This document shows, piece after piece, positions 29,866 to 41,881 of a DNA stretch of 64,000 bases. Location of the stretch: the NCBI RefSeq assembly GCF_000227115.2, contig NC_016484.1, forward strand, positions 868,001 through 932,000, in the 5' to 3' direction. This stretch comes from Naumovozyma dairenensis CBS 421 (Eukaryota; Ascomycota; Saccharomycetes; Saccharomycetales; Saccharomycetaceae). A program made the translations under genes and the position numbers. Position 1 is the stretch's first letter, and every line of letters begins with the position of its first letter. The notes under the pieces were generated by a model. It was given only the letters and a program-made list of their open reading frames with translations. It was not told the DNA's origin and searched no databases.

Positions 29866-32232
29866 ATGGCAAAAAGACATAAGCATTATGGTGGTACGAA
29901 GAAGAAACCATCTCCAAGTGGTAGCAAGAAAAATAACCAAGTTAAAAGCAAGCATAAGAAGATTAAACATCGTCGTCCTCAATCAAACACCGAAGGAGGA
30001 GTTTCTAGCTGGTATAATTCATCCAATCCATTAGGTGCTGGTGATTTAGAGGACATTTCTATTGATTATTATAATCCAGGAAGGGCTGTGATATCAGCAA
30101 AGACCGTTGAAGATTATTATTTTGGACGTGGAAATGGAAAAAAACAATCAATGAGATCCGGTGGGTTAAGGCCTGGGAATCGACATGAGTCTAGTTCAAG
30201 TGTTAATAGTCTCAGTAACTTGGGATTCAGAAAGAGACCTATGATGTTTGTTAAATCGACAGAAGTTTATGATCCATCCCATGATATGATATTGAGGCTG
30301 AGAGAGAAGAATTCCATTACAAACAGAACCAAAGTAAATGTAATACTATCCTCCGATTCTGATGTAGATGTTGAATCTACGGTTGGAATAGAAAGTGCAA
30401 CTACTGAACAAGTCTCTGATGGTAGTTCCGAAGAAGAAGAAGAAGATGATGATGATGATGATGATCGCTTTTCGGATATAAGTGATAGTGGATTGTTCTT
30501 TGTAGACGAACAAGGTACAGAAGAAACTAACACTGAATCCATTCGTACTGTACATGTTGAAGAAATCAAACAGATATCTAAGACGAGTATATCTAGACCT
30601 AATATAGAATGGAACCCATCGCTTCTTATCGGAAAGACAGAATTGAATTTAGACCAAGATGAAACCTCTGGATCCGTTTTGGTGAATAAAACAGAAAATA
30701 AATATCATCCCTTCCATTCTTATGTACAGAACATTTTGCAAAATGTAGAGGCTTCTGATGAGGGCGATGATGAGTTTGAAGACGATGAACCGTCTTCTTC
30801 TGAAGAAGAAGTCGATTACAACGACGACTATGACGTGGGTTATGAAGAAAATGACCATATAGAAATACTGAAACGTGAACGAAACAGAATCACTAGTCCT
30901 CAAATCATACAGAAAATAGAAAAATTGTCTTTGCAAGAAGATAAATTACAAGAAAATTTGGATGAATATAAAAGTATCTTAGAAAACGATGAAATTGTAA
31001 GCGAGGAAGATTCAGAACCTGAGTTTGGCTATGTCGATGAAGATTATGTTATAAATACCTCTGAAGTTGTCGTTAGTAATATCAGACTTGGATATTCTGA
31101 AAATTCATACTTTCTCCAGTGCCATAGGCTATTTGGAGATTATAGTTCAAGATGGCTGGAAGAAGAAGCTTTTAGGGATTTTCTCGTTGGAGATCTAGGG
31201 TTACCAGAAAATCGGTCACGCTCATATTTCAAATTCGTCAAGAATTCTCTAATACCGAAAGAGGAGACACCAGAACCGACGTATTCTGATATTCCAATTT
31301 CTGATAGTAGTGTGGAAGAAGAAAATGATGATCATGATGACTTTAATATAAGGAATGAAAGTGCTAATTATCGAATTTCCGAAATGAACAATGAAAATGA
31401 AATACATATGACGTCTGATATGGATGAAGGATTGGATGACTTGGTTTCATATTCTATGAAATACATGGATGAACGTAGTCAGCAATACGAGACAAGATCT
31501 ATCGAAACAAAAGGTAAAGGGAAGAAGAAGCAACTCCTTATCGAGGAAGCACTTGGGCTGGATCAAGAGACAATAGAAACTTTACAACAAAAATTACATA
31601 AAAGGATGGATGACAAGGCAAAGAAACGTAGAAGAAAAGAAGATTTTATTGACGAAGAAAATATGAATTCCGAAGACCTTTTCAAGAAATACCCCTACGG
31701 TCTTCATGTTCGAAATATAACTGATGAACTAGAATTGTTCTTGAAGCGTGGCAAAACTACTACCACATTTCCACCATTAGATCCACATGGTAATAAGACA
31801 GTAATGAAATTCGCGGAACATTACGGAACAAAGGCATCAAAAGTGGGCAAAGCAAATCACACGCATGTGTTAGTCTCAAAGACGAAAAGAACCAGATATA
31901 CCAAGCCAAATTATAACCTAATTGGTCAACTTTTAAAACAACGTCCTGTCTTCATGAGGATAGATGTAAAACGGCCAAAAGAAGAACATGTTCGTGTGGA
32001 GAAAATACGTGTAAAGAGCGGAAAATATCAAGTTAAAGAAGGTGAAACCGTTGGTAAAGATGCTCCAGAGATTGGCCAAGAAAACATTGGTAGAAGAATA
32101 TTGGAGAAATTAGGCTGGACGAGTGGTGAAGGGTTAGGACCTCATGGCAATAAAGGTATTAGTGAACCGTTAATGGCACGAATGAAAAAGAGCAAACATG
32201 GGGTGGGCCAGCTACAACATATCAACGGCTGA
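29866..32232 (+). CDS. SQS1: Sqs1/Pfa1 G-patch protein
   Basis: A 788-residue protein; S. cerevisiae Sqs1 has 767. Basic N-terminus (KKKPSPSGSKKNN, KHKKIKHRRP), acidic runs at about 185-205 and 295-320, a putative R3H-like segment in the third quarter, and a C-terminal G-patch: IGRRILEKLGWTSGEGLG with following GNKGISEPL (about residues 740-780). G-patch proteins activate DEAH-box helicases; S. cerevisiae Sqs1 activates Prp43 in late 40S ribosome maturation and affects splicing. Between ATG4 and CNM67 as in S. cerevisiae. Confidence 0.96.
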   Translation: MAKRHKHYGGTKKKPSPSGSKKNNQVKSKHKKIKHRRPQSNTEGGVSSWYNSSNPLGAGDLEDISIDYYNPGRAVISAKTVEDYYFGRGNGKKQSMRSGGLRPGNRHESSSSVNSLSNLGFRKRPMMFVKSTEVYDPSHDMILRLREKNSITNRTKVNVILSSDSDVDVESTVGIESATTEQVSDGSSEEEEEDDDDDDDRFSDISDSGLFFVDEQGTEETNTESIRTVHVEEIKQISKTSISRPNIEWNPSLLIGKTELNLDQDETSGSVLVNKTENKYHPFHSYVQNILQNVEASDEGDDEFEDDEPSSSEEEVDYNDDYDVGYEENDHIEILKRERNRITSPQIIQKIEKLSLQEDKLQENLDEYKSILENDEIVSEEDSEPEFGYVDEDYVINTSEVVVSNIRLGYSENSYFLQCHRLFGDYSSRWLEEEAFRDFLVGDLGLPENRSRSYFKFVKNSLIPKEETPEPTYSDIPISDSSVEEENDDHDDFNIRNESANYRISEMNNENEIHMTSDMDEGLDDLVSYSMKYMDERSQQYETRSIETKGKGKKKQLLIEEALGLDQETIETLQQKLHKRMDDKAKKRRRKEDFIDEENMNSEDLFKKYPYGLHVRNITDELELFLKRGKTTTTFPPLDPHGNKTVMKFAEHYGTKASKVGKANHTHVLVSKTKRTRYTKPNYNLIGQLLKQRPVFMRIDVKRPKEEHVRVEKIRVKSGKYQVKEGETVGKDAPEIGQENIGRRILEKLGWTSGEGLGPHGNKGISEPLMARMKKSKHGVGQLQHING

Positions 32233-32579
32233 TCAGACCTTTAAAACCATATATATATAAATTGTCATAGTTTTACATAGATTATAGATCGATATTGACC
32301 GAACTTTTATGAATCTATTACCAGTTTTTTGCATTTCGTGTTTTCCATTATGCGTTGATGGTAATTTTACGCGATGTGTACACAAAGATCTTTTGTTTTT
32401 GTGTTATTTACATAAAAAATGATGAATGAATTATTTAAGAAAGGTCATATTTGTCCTGAGGGACAGAAAAGGTTTCAAAGAAAAAGAGCCTAATTACAGA
32501 AGCTATATACTTTTGCAAGAGATTGATATTTCAACTAAGCTATCGTCACAATAATACAGCTAGCTTTTAGATTTTAGCT
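32233..32579. other. SQS1 3' flank and CNM67 promoter
   Basis: About 350 bases, AT-rich, with a short poly-AT run near 32250. No gene or named site seen. Confidence 0.4.
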
Positions 32580-34166
32580 ATGTCTACCGATGGGCAATAT
32601 GTGCCATTCGATAGTAATCCAACTTTGAACTATCCAGAAATACATCGAGAAACTAAAAGAGCAGAAGCTGAAGAGGCGGCAATTAAGTTGAATAAGCAAA
32701 GAGGACATTATCTACCGGCAGCTGAGTGCTATTCTCATGCTCAAGCTACACCAAACAAGTCTTCATCATATAATAATAAGTTTGATGTTGCTAATTCTAT
32801 TGATCATTCTACTCCTCAAGGGAAACCATTTCCAAATCCCAATTGTGCACCAAGCTCTGATCAAGAAATAATAGGTATTCAATTACTTCGAAAAATTGCT
32901 GAAGATTATAATTCATTAAGAAATACTAGCGAGCATAGTACAAAATTACTTACAGAACAACTAAAAGCTACTCGTCTTGAGTTAGAGAAAGTTCGTGAAC
33001 AATATAACGTTTTAGAAACAAATCATGAAAAATTAATCGAGGAAAATAAGATTATACCCAGACTGGAAACTGAAAATGAGAGCCTAATTAAAGAAAATAA
33101 TGCATTACATAAAGTACACCAAGAGTTTTCAGAAACGATGGAACAAGAAAAAGAAAGCCTAATTTCTGCCAACAAAAGTTTAGAGGAAAAGTTCGATAAA
33201 CAGCTTGAAATTGCAACATTAAAGAAAGAAGAACAATTAAAGACATTAACAACTGAAAATCAATTCCTAAAAAATCAGCTTGAAGAAATGAAGAAGAAGA
33301 TAAGCCACCTTGAATTCGGTAAGGAAGGCTTTATTAAAAAACTTAATGAATCCACGATGTTCAACATTGACATAGGTCCTACTATTCTTGATTATTCATC
33401 ATTAAGTTCCTCCTTCACTTTGAATGAGTTGTTTCAGACAAAACATCCTGAAATACTAAGATTTTATACTCAAGAAGACGAAATTAAAATCACAAAAGCA
33501 AGTGATGATCTAAAACAAAAATCAAAACAGATCGACGAATTCGATAAGAAGAATAAATCAATAAGGAAGGTTTTAGAGGAAACAGAAACACAACTGGAAA
33601 AGTATAAAACAGAAAACGAAGATTTAAAACAGGGTAAAATTTTCAAATCAAAAATAAAATTATTAGAAGATGATTTAGAAAAGACAGTTGAGACATTAAA
33701 TGAGACATGTGAGAACATGGCTTTAGCAAAGGCAGAAACGGAGAAATGGAAAATGAAAATACGAGACATCCAAGGTGATGCAGCTGAACGTATCAAATAC
33801 GATAGATATCAATTAATGAAACTTGGTATTACGGAAGACCTATTTAAGACGTACGGCATCGATGAAGTAGAAATCTTAGATAAAATATCATTAGAGAATA
33901 TAGTAAAGAGAACGATGGTTTTATTGAACATACCATTTAATGAATTAAATACGAAAATATCTCGAATTGCTGTATTTTTGAGATATGAAAAACCACTACT
34001 CAGAAAATTCGTCACTGAGTTGCATATGGCAACATTTGGAACATCAGCAGACTTGATCTATAAAGCGAACCGTGCGACTAAACAGTTCAATACCACTGGT
34101 GATCTGACGCATATCGATCATCCTCTAAACCGATGTCTAGATAAACTTTTAAACCAATTGATCTAA
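32580..34166 (+). CDS. CNM67: Cnm67 spindle pole body outer plaque protein
   Basis: A 528-residue protein. An unstructured N-terminus (1-100) is followed by long heptad-rich coiled coils (about 105-260 and 310-415; many E, K, L, N) and a compact C-terminal domain from about 420 to the end. The order fits S. cerevisiae Cnm67 (581 residues), in which the N-terminus binds the outer plaque protein Nud1, the coiled coil acts as a spacer to the IL2 layer and the C-terminal domain binds Spc42. Its S. cerevisiae duplicate is ADY3 on chromosome IV, one of the pairs that tie this window to that sister block. Confidence 0.92.
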   Translation: MSTDGQYVPFDSNPTLNYPEIHRETKRAEAEEAAIKLNKQRGHYLPAAECYSHAQATPNKSSSYNNKFDVANSIDHSTPQGKPFPNPNCAPSSDQEIIGIQLLRKIAEDYNSLRNTSEHSTKLLTEQLKATRLELEKVREQYNVLETNHEKLIEENKIIPRLETENESLIKENNALHKVHQEFSETMEQEKESLISANKSLEEKFDKQLEIATLKKEEQLKTLTTENQFLKNQLEEMKKKISHLEFGKEGFIKKLNESTMFNIDIGPTILDYSSLSSSFTLNELFQTKHPEILRFYTQEDEIKITKASDDLKQKSKQIDEFDKKNKSIRKVLEETETQLEKYKTENEDLKQGKIFKSKIKLLEDDLEKTVETLNETCENMALAKAETEKWKMKIRDIQGDAAERIKYDRYQLMKLGITEDLFKTYGIDEVEILDKISLENIVKRTMVLLNIPFNELNTKISRIAVFLRYEKPLLRKFVTELHMATFGTSADLIYKANRATKQFNTTGDLTHIDHPLNRCLDKLLNQLI

Positions 34167-34240
34167 TCTCTTATTATCAGGAAAAGATTGTATGAATATG
34201 TGGAAATTTCCCATTTAGCAAATTTAAGCGCTGAAAAAAC

Positions 34241-34252
34241 TGAAATTTTTCA
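34241..34252 (+). promoter_or_regulatory. RRPE-like element upstream of JJJ1
   Basis: TGAAATTTTTCA, close to the RRPE motif of ribosome-biogenesis genes, about 165 bases upstream of the JJJ1 start codon. Fits the role of Jjj1 in 60S maturation. Motif match only. Confidence 0.4.
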
Positions 34253-34415
34253 AAAAATCATCAACAAAAAAGCTTGATTAAATGGTAATTATATCATTGA
34301 AGAGCATGCATTATATTATGTAAAAACATAACACATATATTTATCATTGTATTAATAACATAGGTCATATAAACATTTGTTTATATTTTTTGCATAAAAG
34401 TGTCGTCATTTTACT

Positions 34416-36332
34416 ATGAAGACTTGTTATTATGAATTGCTAGGTGTGGAAGTTACAGCTTCTGACGCTGAGTTGAAGAAGGCATATAGGAAAAAGGCAT
34501 TGCAGTTCCACCCCGATAAGAATCCAGATAATGTTGATGAAGCCACTGAAAACTTTGCCACTATAAGAGCAGCGTATGAAGTATTGTCAGATCCTCAAGA
34601 GAGAGCATGGTACGATGCACATAAGGAACAAATTTTGAATGATTCTCCCATTGGTACCGCTGAAGATGGTTATTATGATGATGAAGATCATGTAGTTGAT
34701 TCTACGGTGACGGGAGTTACTACTGATGAGCTATTGATGTTTTTCAATCTTTCTTTATATACGAAGGTGAATGATTCCCCTGCTGGATTGTATCAAATTG
34801 CTGGTAAGATATTTAGTAAATTGGCTAAAGATGAAGTTATGTGTGGTAGAAGATTAGGGCTGAAAAATTATGATTTTTATCAAGATGATTATTTTGAAAA
34901 TGATATTAATGAAATAGGATATTTGAAAGCTTGTGATAGACGTGGGTTTAACATTGATGATTCCAATTATTTGTTCCCGGGATTTGGATATTCAAGCACT
35001 GATTATGAATATTTGAAAAGATTTTATAAAGTATGGGCTAGCTTTAGTACGTTGAAAAGCTTCAGTTGGAAAGATGAATATATGTATTCTAGAACATATG
35101 ATAGAAGGACGAAAAGAGAAATAAATAAACGAAATGAAAAAGCTAGACAACAAGCTAGAAATGAATATAATAAGACGGTGAAAAGGTTTGTTTCATTCAT
35201 TAAGAAACTTGATAAAAGAATGAAAGATGGTATTAGAAGAGCCGAAGAAGAAAGGCTTCAAAAGGAAGAGCAAAGAAAGAAAGAACTAAAAGAAAATATT
35301 AATAAGAAAAATAATAATGTGGACGGTTCAGAGTTTGAAGTTCAAAGTTGGCAAGCTGTAGAGGAAAATTGGGATGAATTTGAAAAGAGATACGAGAGAG
35401 CAGATGAAATTAAAGATGATGAAACATTGGAAACAAGTATACCGACGAACGAATCTGATGAAATTATTGTATATGAATGTTTTGTTTGTAAAAAGGTTTT
35501 CAAATCAGAAAAGCAATTTGAGAACCATACCAAGACGAAGAGTCATAAGAAAAAGGTTTATGAATTACAAAAGGAAGTAAGGAAAGAAAATATGACTTTT
35601 GGCTTAGATGAGTTATCTGATTTAGACGAGTTTAAGTCTGTTGATGGTAGTACAATTGATGAAAATGACACTACTTTGAATATCAATGTTGATAAAATTG
35701 ATCTTGAAAAACTTAATGCAGAATTGGCAGAAATTGAAAGGCAGCTTGCAGCGTCTCCTTCCGATTCCGATTCCGATTCCGATTCAGAAGATAATATTGA
35801 TGGAAAGGTTGAGGAGTTTGAGATAGAGATCGACGATGTATCTTTGAATGAAGAAATGGACGATAAAACTGATGGAGTACAATCACCAGAATCTAATACG
35901 GAGAGCAAGCCTGCTGATAACAAAGAAAAAGATGACGGTGAAGATGACGAAGAGGAAGAGGAAGAGGAAGAGGAAGAGGAAGATGAGTTAACTAAAATCT
36001 TGGCTTCGTTAACGGAGAAAAAATTCCAAGTAAGTGATGAAGAAGAAGATTGGAATACCAATAATAAAAATAAGAAGAAAAAGAAGAGCAAGAAGCAAAA
36101 CAATAAAAGTAAAGAGATTTCTTCGAGGACTAGTACACCTTCGTTGACTGTATCGAAAGAACCAAGCACAGATAATACAAATCAAACTGAAATATGTGGG
36201 ACTTGTGGTCAAGTTTTTGACAGTCGTAATCATCTCTTCCAACATGTGAAGTCTATGGGCCATGCAGCGCCAACAAGTAAAGTGAAGAAAGCCAAGAAAT
36301 CAAAGACGAAGAAGAAGAAGAACAAAATATAA
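34416..36332 (+). CDS. JJJ1: Jjj1 J-domain co-chaperone of 60S biogenesis
   Basis: A 638-residue protein; S. cerevisiae Jjj1 has 590. J domain at residues 1-70 with HPD in [11 protein letters not shown] charged helical middle part follows, then a C2H2 zinc finger ([17 protein letters not shown]) at about 350, an SD repeat, a glutamate run, and a second zinc finger ([17 protein letters not shown]) near the C-terminus with a lysine-rich tail. Jjj1 stimulates the Hsp70 Ssa to release Arx1-Alb1 from cytoplasmic pre-60S particles, working with Rei1. The order is the family's own. Confidence 0.97.
   Translation: MKTCYYELLGVEVTASDAELKKAYRKKALQFHPDKNPDNVDEATENFATIRAAYEVLSDPQERAWYDAHKEQILNDSPIGTAEDGYYDDEDHVVDSTVTGVTTDELLMFFNLSLYTKVNDSPAGLYQIAGKIFSKLAKDEVMCGRRLGLKNYDFYQDDYFENDINEIGYLKACDRRGFNIDDSNYLFPGFGYSSTDYEYLKRFYKVWASFSTLKSFSWKDEYMYSRTYDRRTKREINKRNEKARQQARNEYNKTVKRFVSFIKKLDKRMKDGIRRAEEERLQKEEQRKKELKENINKKNNNVDGSEFEVQSWQAVEENWDEFEKRYERADEIKDDETLETSIPTNESDEIIVYECFVCKKVFKSEKQFENHTKTKSHKKKVYELQKEVRKENMTFGLDELSDLDEFKSVDGSTIDENDTTLNINVDKIDLEKLNAELAEIERQLAASPSDSDSDSDSEDNIDGKVEEFEIEIDDVSLNEEMDDKTDGVQSPESNTESKPADNKEKDDGEDDEEEEEEEEEEEDELTKILASLTEKKFQVSDEEEDWNTNNKNKKKKKSKKQNNKSKEISSRTSTPSLTVSKEPSTDNTNQTEICGTCGQVFDSRNHLFQHVKSMGHAAPTSKVKKAKKSKTKKKKNKI
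35756..35982 (+). repeat. Simple repeats in JJJ1 coding acidic tracts
   Basis: A GATTCC hexanucleotide repeat encoding (SD)n at about 35756-35785, and a GAAGAG repeat encoding a run of about 11 Glu at 35950-35982. Both stay in frame. Confidence 0.85.
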
Positions 36333-36815
36333 CTTAACCTAGAGAACTATAGACAGACTTTATAAAAAATAGCTACAAGCACTCATTGGTTGACCCTTTT
36401 TACAATATATTCATGATTCATGACAAGTAGATTCTTATATAAATAAAGAAAACTCCGCCCGGAAACCACAGCCATATGGTGTTTATTGTATTTATTTATT
36501 CTGTGCAGCGCGTTTTGGAAAATTTGCAAGAAAATACATTGAAAAGAGAACAGAAGTATGATGGGAAGATGAAAACAGAGCTGATCTGTGGATCGGTTTA
36601 CAAATGATACACGAATGAAGGATCACAGACCAGTTGGTTATAATTCGCAGAAAATCTAAAGGGTTACATTGTGTTTTTAATATTGTTTACTTTGAAAAAA
36701 ATTACATTACGTAATATCCACCTTTGAAACATCTATTACCTTATAATATACTCTTAATAAAAAACAACAAGAGTTAAACAACGAGAAACAAACCAGACAT
36801 ATACAAAACCGAGGA
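36333..36815. other. JJJ1 3' flank and URE2 promoter
   Basis: About 480 bases. A-rich sequence leads into the URE2 start. No gene or confidently named site. Confidence 0.4.
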
Positions 36816-38012
36816 ATGAGCAATTTAAATGATTCTGGAATGATACAAAACCATAATCAAGTCTCCAATTTGTCAAATGCATTGCGTCAAGTGAATATAG
36901 GAAACAGTAATACGACTACTGATCAAAGCAATATAAATTTGGAGTTATCATCAGAAAGTAATAACAATAATAGCAATCCAAGTAATAACGTGAATAATAA
37001 TATCCCAACCCATCGAAATTATGAACAAGAACAAGAGAATCGAAATTATGTGCAACAACAGCAACAGCAGCAACAAGAACAAGATAATCGAAATTATGAA
37101 CAACAAGGACAAATAAATTCACAAAACATACAACAACAGGAAAATCATCATCATACTCATAATATGAATATACAACAGCATCAAAACCATCATCCGGGAC
37201 AACAATTACAACAACCTCAAGCACCATTCGGAGATGTTGAATACTCAAGAATCACAAAATTTTTCCAAAATCAACCAATGGAAGGTTACACGTTGTTCTC
37301 TCATCGATCTGCCCCAAATGGGTTCAAAGTTGCTATTGTGTTAAGTGAATTAGGACTACAATACAATACAATTTTTTTAGATTTCAATGTTGGAGAACAC
37401 CGAGCACCAGAATTCGTATCAATGAATCCCAACGCAAGAGTCCCCGCATTAATTGATCATAACATGGATAATTTATCCATATGGGAGTCAGGAGCCATCT
37501 TATTACATCTAGTAAATAAATACTATAAAGAAACTGGCGATCCATTACTTTGGTCTGATGATTTAGCTGATCAAGCACAAATTAATGCTTGGTTATTTTT
37601 CCAAACTTCTGGTCATGCCCCTATGATTGGGCAAGCTTTACATTTCAGTTACTTCCATTCACAAAAGATCCCAAGTGCCATTGAACGTTATACTGATGAA
37701 GTTAGAAGAGTTTATGGCGTGGTAGAGATGGCATTGGCTGAAAGAAGAGAAGCAGTCGTCATGGAAATGGATACTGATAATGCTGCTGCTTATTCTTCTG
37801 GCACAACTCCATTATCACAAAGTAGATTCTTCGATTATCCTATATGGTTAGTTGGTGATAAATTAACAATTGCTGATTTAGCCTTCGTACCATGGAATAA
37901 TGTCGTCGATAGGATTGGTATAAATATTAAAGTCGAATTCCCGGAAGTTTATAAATGGACAAAACATATGATGAGAAGACCTGCTGTTGTTAAAGCACTA
38001 CGCGGTGAATAA
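36816..38012 (+). CDS. URE2: Ure2 nitrogen catabolite repression regulator
   Basis: A 398-residue protein; S. cerevisiae Ure2 has 354. Residues 1-141 are the prion-type head rich in N and Q, including the conserved motif SNLSNALRQVNIGN at about 17-30 and polyQ around 80-87, with an added QQEN/HHH-rich stretch. Residues 142-398 are the glutathione-S-transferase-like domain (SHRSAPNGFKVAIVLSELG, NPNARVPALIDH, TIADLAFVPWNNVVDR). Ure2 holds Gln3 and Gat1 in the cytoplasm on good nitrogen sources and has glutathione peroxidase activity. The GST part is nearly identical to that of S. cerevisiae; the extra length is in the head. Confidence 0.98.
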   Translation: MSNLNDSGMIQNHNQVSNLSNALRQVNIGNSNTTTDQSNINLELSSESNNNNSNPSNNVNNNIPTHRNYEQEQENRNYVQQQQQQQQEQDNRNYEQQGQINSQNIQQQENHHHTHNMNIQQHQNHHPGQQLQQPQAPFGDVEYSRITKFFQNQPMEGYTLFSHRSAPNGFKVAIVLSELGLQYNTIFLDFNVGEHRAPEFVSMNPNARVPALIDHNMDNLSIWESGAILLHLVNKYYKETGDPLLWSDDLADQAQINAWLFFQTSGHAPMIGQALHFSYFHSQKIPSAIERYTDEVRRVYGVVEMALAERREAVVMEMDTDNAAAYSSGTTPLSQSRFFDYPIWLVGDKLTIADLAFVPWNNVVDRIGINIKVEFPEVYKWTKHMMRRPAVVKALRGE

Positions 38013-38698
38013 TAACAAATAACAAATAATAATAAACACATGTTTTAATTACCATTCCTTTTTCGTACAGAATTAGTTATTATTCTCAATATATGATTTT
38101 TGTATGTATATAAGAATATATTGAATTACTTAGCAAACATAAAAGTTAAACTTCATTCGCAAGATGAACTTCTCTTTTCAACAAAGTTCAATATATGTAC
38201 GAAAAGGTTTGGAGAAAATGGGTGCGTATATCATTAATATATAGGATCTGCTAGATTAGAAGAACATTCCAATTCAACGAGGTATGTTTTCTTCTCGAAT
38301 TGGGAAAGGTATCTCTATTTCTTCACCGCCATATTCCCTATGTAATAACCATCGACTTTAACTGTGTGGGCGGCGCTTTGTGAAAAATTATACAGACTAT
38401 ACACAGCATGGCCAGGCTTTAGACCTTGTATATAACATTATATGACATCAGATTACAAGGACAAACTTGCATTATTATCATTACCTCACCACATATATTG
38501 AGTTCTGAATTGAACGTTGTTTATCAAATTATCATTTTCAAAGCTAAAGAAGAAAAGGTCGTACTATTATCTTTGGATGAGTTCAGTAGTGGCAGAAATA
38601 TAAGGAATATATTGCTTAACAGATCTATATTGAACATATCATTTTGACCACTTAACAACAGTAAAGATAGTTTGTGTGAAATAATAGGAGGAAAAGAG
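38013..38698. other. URE2 3' flank and ELA1 promoter
   Basis: About 690 bases. A 73-codon ORF at 38426-38647 has no recognisable features. A GGGCGGCGC stretch lies near 38370. No gene seen. Confidence 0.4.
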
Positions 38699-39916
38699 AT
38701 GAAAACATTGTTTGAACTTGCAAAATTGTCACTCATGAGAAACATTAATGTCTTAGAAGATATAGGAGATGTTCCATTCAGATTAATTGCAGACGTATTG
38801 AATATAGTCAGCAAAGAACAATTAAACAAATTAGAGGAGAGAAGTTTATTTTTAGTTTTTGAAGATGATGAATTGTGGTTAAAATTCATACAGAAATATT
38901 ATCCAACGCATGTGCATGAACAATTTGTATCCAAAAAGGACACTATTATACATTATTACATGAATTTTATAAGGAAAAATCATCCTGATATACTCCCAAT
39001 GGGGAGCCTTGAAGATTCTAATATGAAAGAATTGATTGATTCATTTTTCAAGGATTTAATTAAGAAAGATATAAAGAAGAATAAATATAGAGTTCCATAT
39101 AGAATGCTCTATTTTAAATATCTTAATGATGATATTAAGAAGCAAGAAAGAAGCGCAGAAAAATTAAGATTACAAATGAACCAATTGAAAACAGAACGTG
39201 AACAGAATAAGACTATTGAAGTAGGATCCGTATATATACCGAGGGACTCATCAAGAAACTATAGGAAACCTGTGTTTACCAACGTTGGGTCATCGAAGAT
39301 TTTGAATAGAACACTGCAAGAAGAAAGTCAACGATTACGAAAATTAAATGAAGAAAGGAAAAGAGTTAATAAGGGTAATCAAGAAAGATTAAAGAAGGGA
39401 ATAATACGAACACCGGTGTCAAGAAGAGCCTTTGGGGGTGGTGTTGGTGTTGGCGTTGGTGTTGGCATTGGGAGTGGTCATATCGAAGAGGTGAATCAGC
39501 TGAGACCAGTGAGTAGTAAGTTTCAAAAACCTGAACCATCATCGAGTTCGATACGAAGTAGCCATGATTGTGACACAACACCTCGAGAACAGAACGATCG
39601 TTCAGTACGGCCGAATTCCGGTAGCAGTTCCTTATCACCTTCGGGACCATCACCGTCAACACAAGATACCATAAAAAGAGGTTCTGCGGTAAAGTCTCCT
39701 TTGAGGAAAAGAGGTAGAGATCAACCATCCATTTTCTTGAATCGAAAAAGAGGTCCTCCTCGTACTAATTCTAAATCGCCAGAAAACCCACCAAACATAC
39801 CGGTCATACCTTCTCCACCCAGGCGTGAAAGAATCAAGGACCGGACAAATACAGCATCATCTATAGAAGAAGCATCAAAGAGAAAACTTTCTTTAAAAGA
39901 TTATCTAAAGAAGTAG
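38699..39916 (+). CDS. ELA1: Elongin A homologue
   Basis: The frame opens at a TTG (38672), but the first ATG at 38699 gives 405 residues and the start MKTLFELAKLSL expected for this family. The N-terminal part holds the BC-box/F-box-like segment (IGDVPFRLIADVLNIVSKEQLNKLEERS) that binds elongin C (Elc1). The C-terminal half is basic and disordered and contains a short GVGVGVGVGIG repeat. In S. cerevisiae Ela1 with Elc1 and Cul3 forms a ubiquitin ligase for stalled, damaged RNA polymerase II. Between URE2 and PDR16 as in S. cerevisiae, where it has 379 residues. Confidence 0.93.
   Translation: MKTLFELAKLSLMRNINVLEDIGDVPFRLIADVLNIVSKEQLNKLEERSLFLVFEDDELWLKFIQKYYPTHVHEQFVSKKDTIIHYYMNFIRKNHPDILPMGSLEDSNMKELIDSFFKDLIKKDIKKNKYRVPYRMLYFKYLNDDIKKQERSAEKLRLQMNQLKTEREQNKTIEVGSVYIPRDSSRNYRKPVFTNVGSSKILNRTLQEESQRLRKLNEERKRVNKGNQERLKKGIIRTPVSRRAFGGGVGVGVGVGIGSGHIEEVNQLRPVSSKFQKPEPSSSSIRSSHDCDTTPREQNDRSVRPNSGSSSLSPSGPSPSTQDTIKRGSAVKSPLRKRGRDQPSIFLNRKRGPPRTNSKSPENPPNIPVIPSPPRRERIKDRTNTASSIEEASKRKLSLKDYLKK
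39436..39475 (+). repeat. GGTGTT repeat in ELA1
   Basis: A degenerate hexanucleotide repeat encoding GVGVGVGVGIG in the C-terminal half of ELA1, within disordered basic sequence. Confidence 0.85.
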
Positions 39917-39938
39917 TCTAATAGCATCGTGTTAGAGC

Positions 39939-39943
39939 ATATA

Positions 39944-39977
<34 letters not shown>
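39939..39977. repeat. AT dinucleotide tract
   Basis: Almost pure alternating AT over 39 bases immediately after ELA1. Confidence 0.95.
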
Positions 39978-39979
<2 letters not shown>

Positions 39980-40007
39980 GAGAATCTCTATTCAAATATG
40001 GGAAAGT

Positions 40008-40015
40008 TCCACGGA
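40008..40015 (+). promoter_or_regulatory. Pleiotropic drug response element upstream of PDR16
   Basis: TCCACGGA, an exact match to the Pdr1/Pdr3 element TCCRYGGA, about 550 bases upstream of PDR16. A second near-match, CCCGTGGA, lies at 40345-40352, about 215 bases upstream. PDR16 is a known Pdr1/Pdr3 target in S. cerevisiae, so the context supports function. Confidence 0.55.
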
Positions 40016-40352
40016 ACAGCGACTACTGTAAGCGCCCAAGTTATACGAACGAAAGAGATGACACACTTAGAAAGATGGCCCGATAACTATATCTTGTACT
40101 ACAAGATGGGAAGAGTCAAGGTGGTTGATCCAGCATTATATATTGTATATTATGATACAGAGAATATTATACCCCCGATGATCCCTTTCTAACTTCCAAC
40201 TTCGATATTGGAAACGGTACGTAAATTACCTTATAAACCGTTAAATAACCAGTAAATTTCTTAGTGATTTGAATAGAAAAACATTTTACCGACCGAACAG
40301 TCCGAATTAATTTAATTCTATCATCAAGACGAGAAGAAGACATTCCCGTGGA

Positions 40353-40358
40353 CATACA

Positions 40359-40387
<29 letters not shown>
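40353..40387. repeat. CATA tetranucleotide microsatellite
   Basis: About eight to nine copies of CATA, directly after the near-PDRE in the PDR16 promoter. Confidence 0.95.
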
Positions 40388-40389
<2 letters not shown>

Positions 40390-40548
40390 CTGAAAAATTA
40401 TATATACCAACTTGTGCCGATCTTGAAAAAAATTATGTTAGTGCATCCAATTATATAAGTATTCCTGTCTTCTAAAGGTCTTCTTTCGTAGTATTCTATT
40501 GTTCTTGGATCATATTTAAAGCCCTTTCTATTCAAGCAAGATACGTAG

Positions 40549-41616
<1,068 letters not shown>

Positions 41617-41881
41617 AACTCAAAAAACTTGAACTGGTGTAATTAACGTATGTATAATTCTCAATTGTAAAATATATAGATAAAACGAATAGAACATATA
41701 ATAAATAATCATGACACACCAACAATTTCGATTCCATATATATGAGGGAGCAGGGACCTATATGTATAAGGATAATTGATATTTCGCAATCTATAGTTAG
41801 TGTAAATATGATGGTGTTACATTTACATTTTACTTTTACACAACAACAAAAAGTACTTCTATAAATTAGATTGTTTACTTA

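Noticed and set aside
35558..36169. 203-codon antisense ORF inside JJJ1
   Set aside because: Polyserine made by the antisense of the acidic GAAGAG and GATTCC repeats; shadow of JJJ1.
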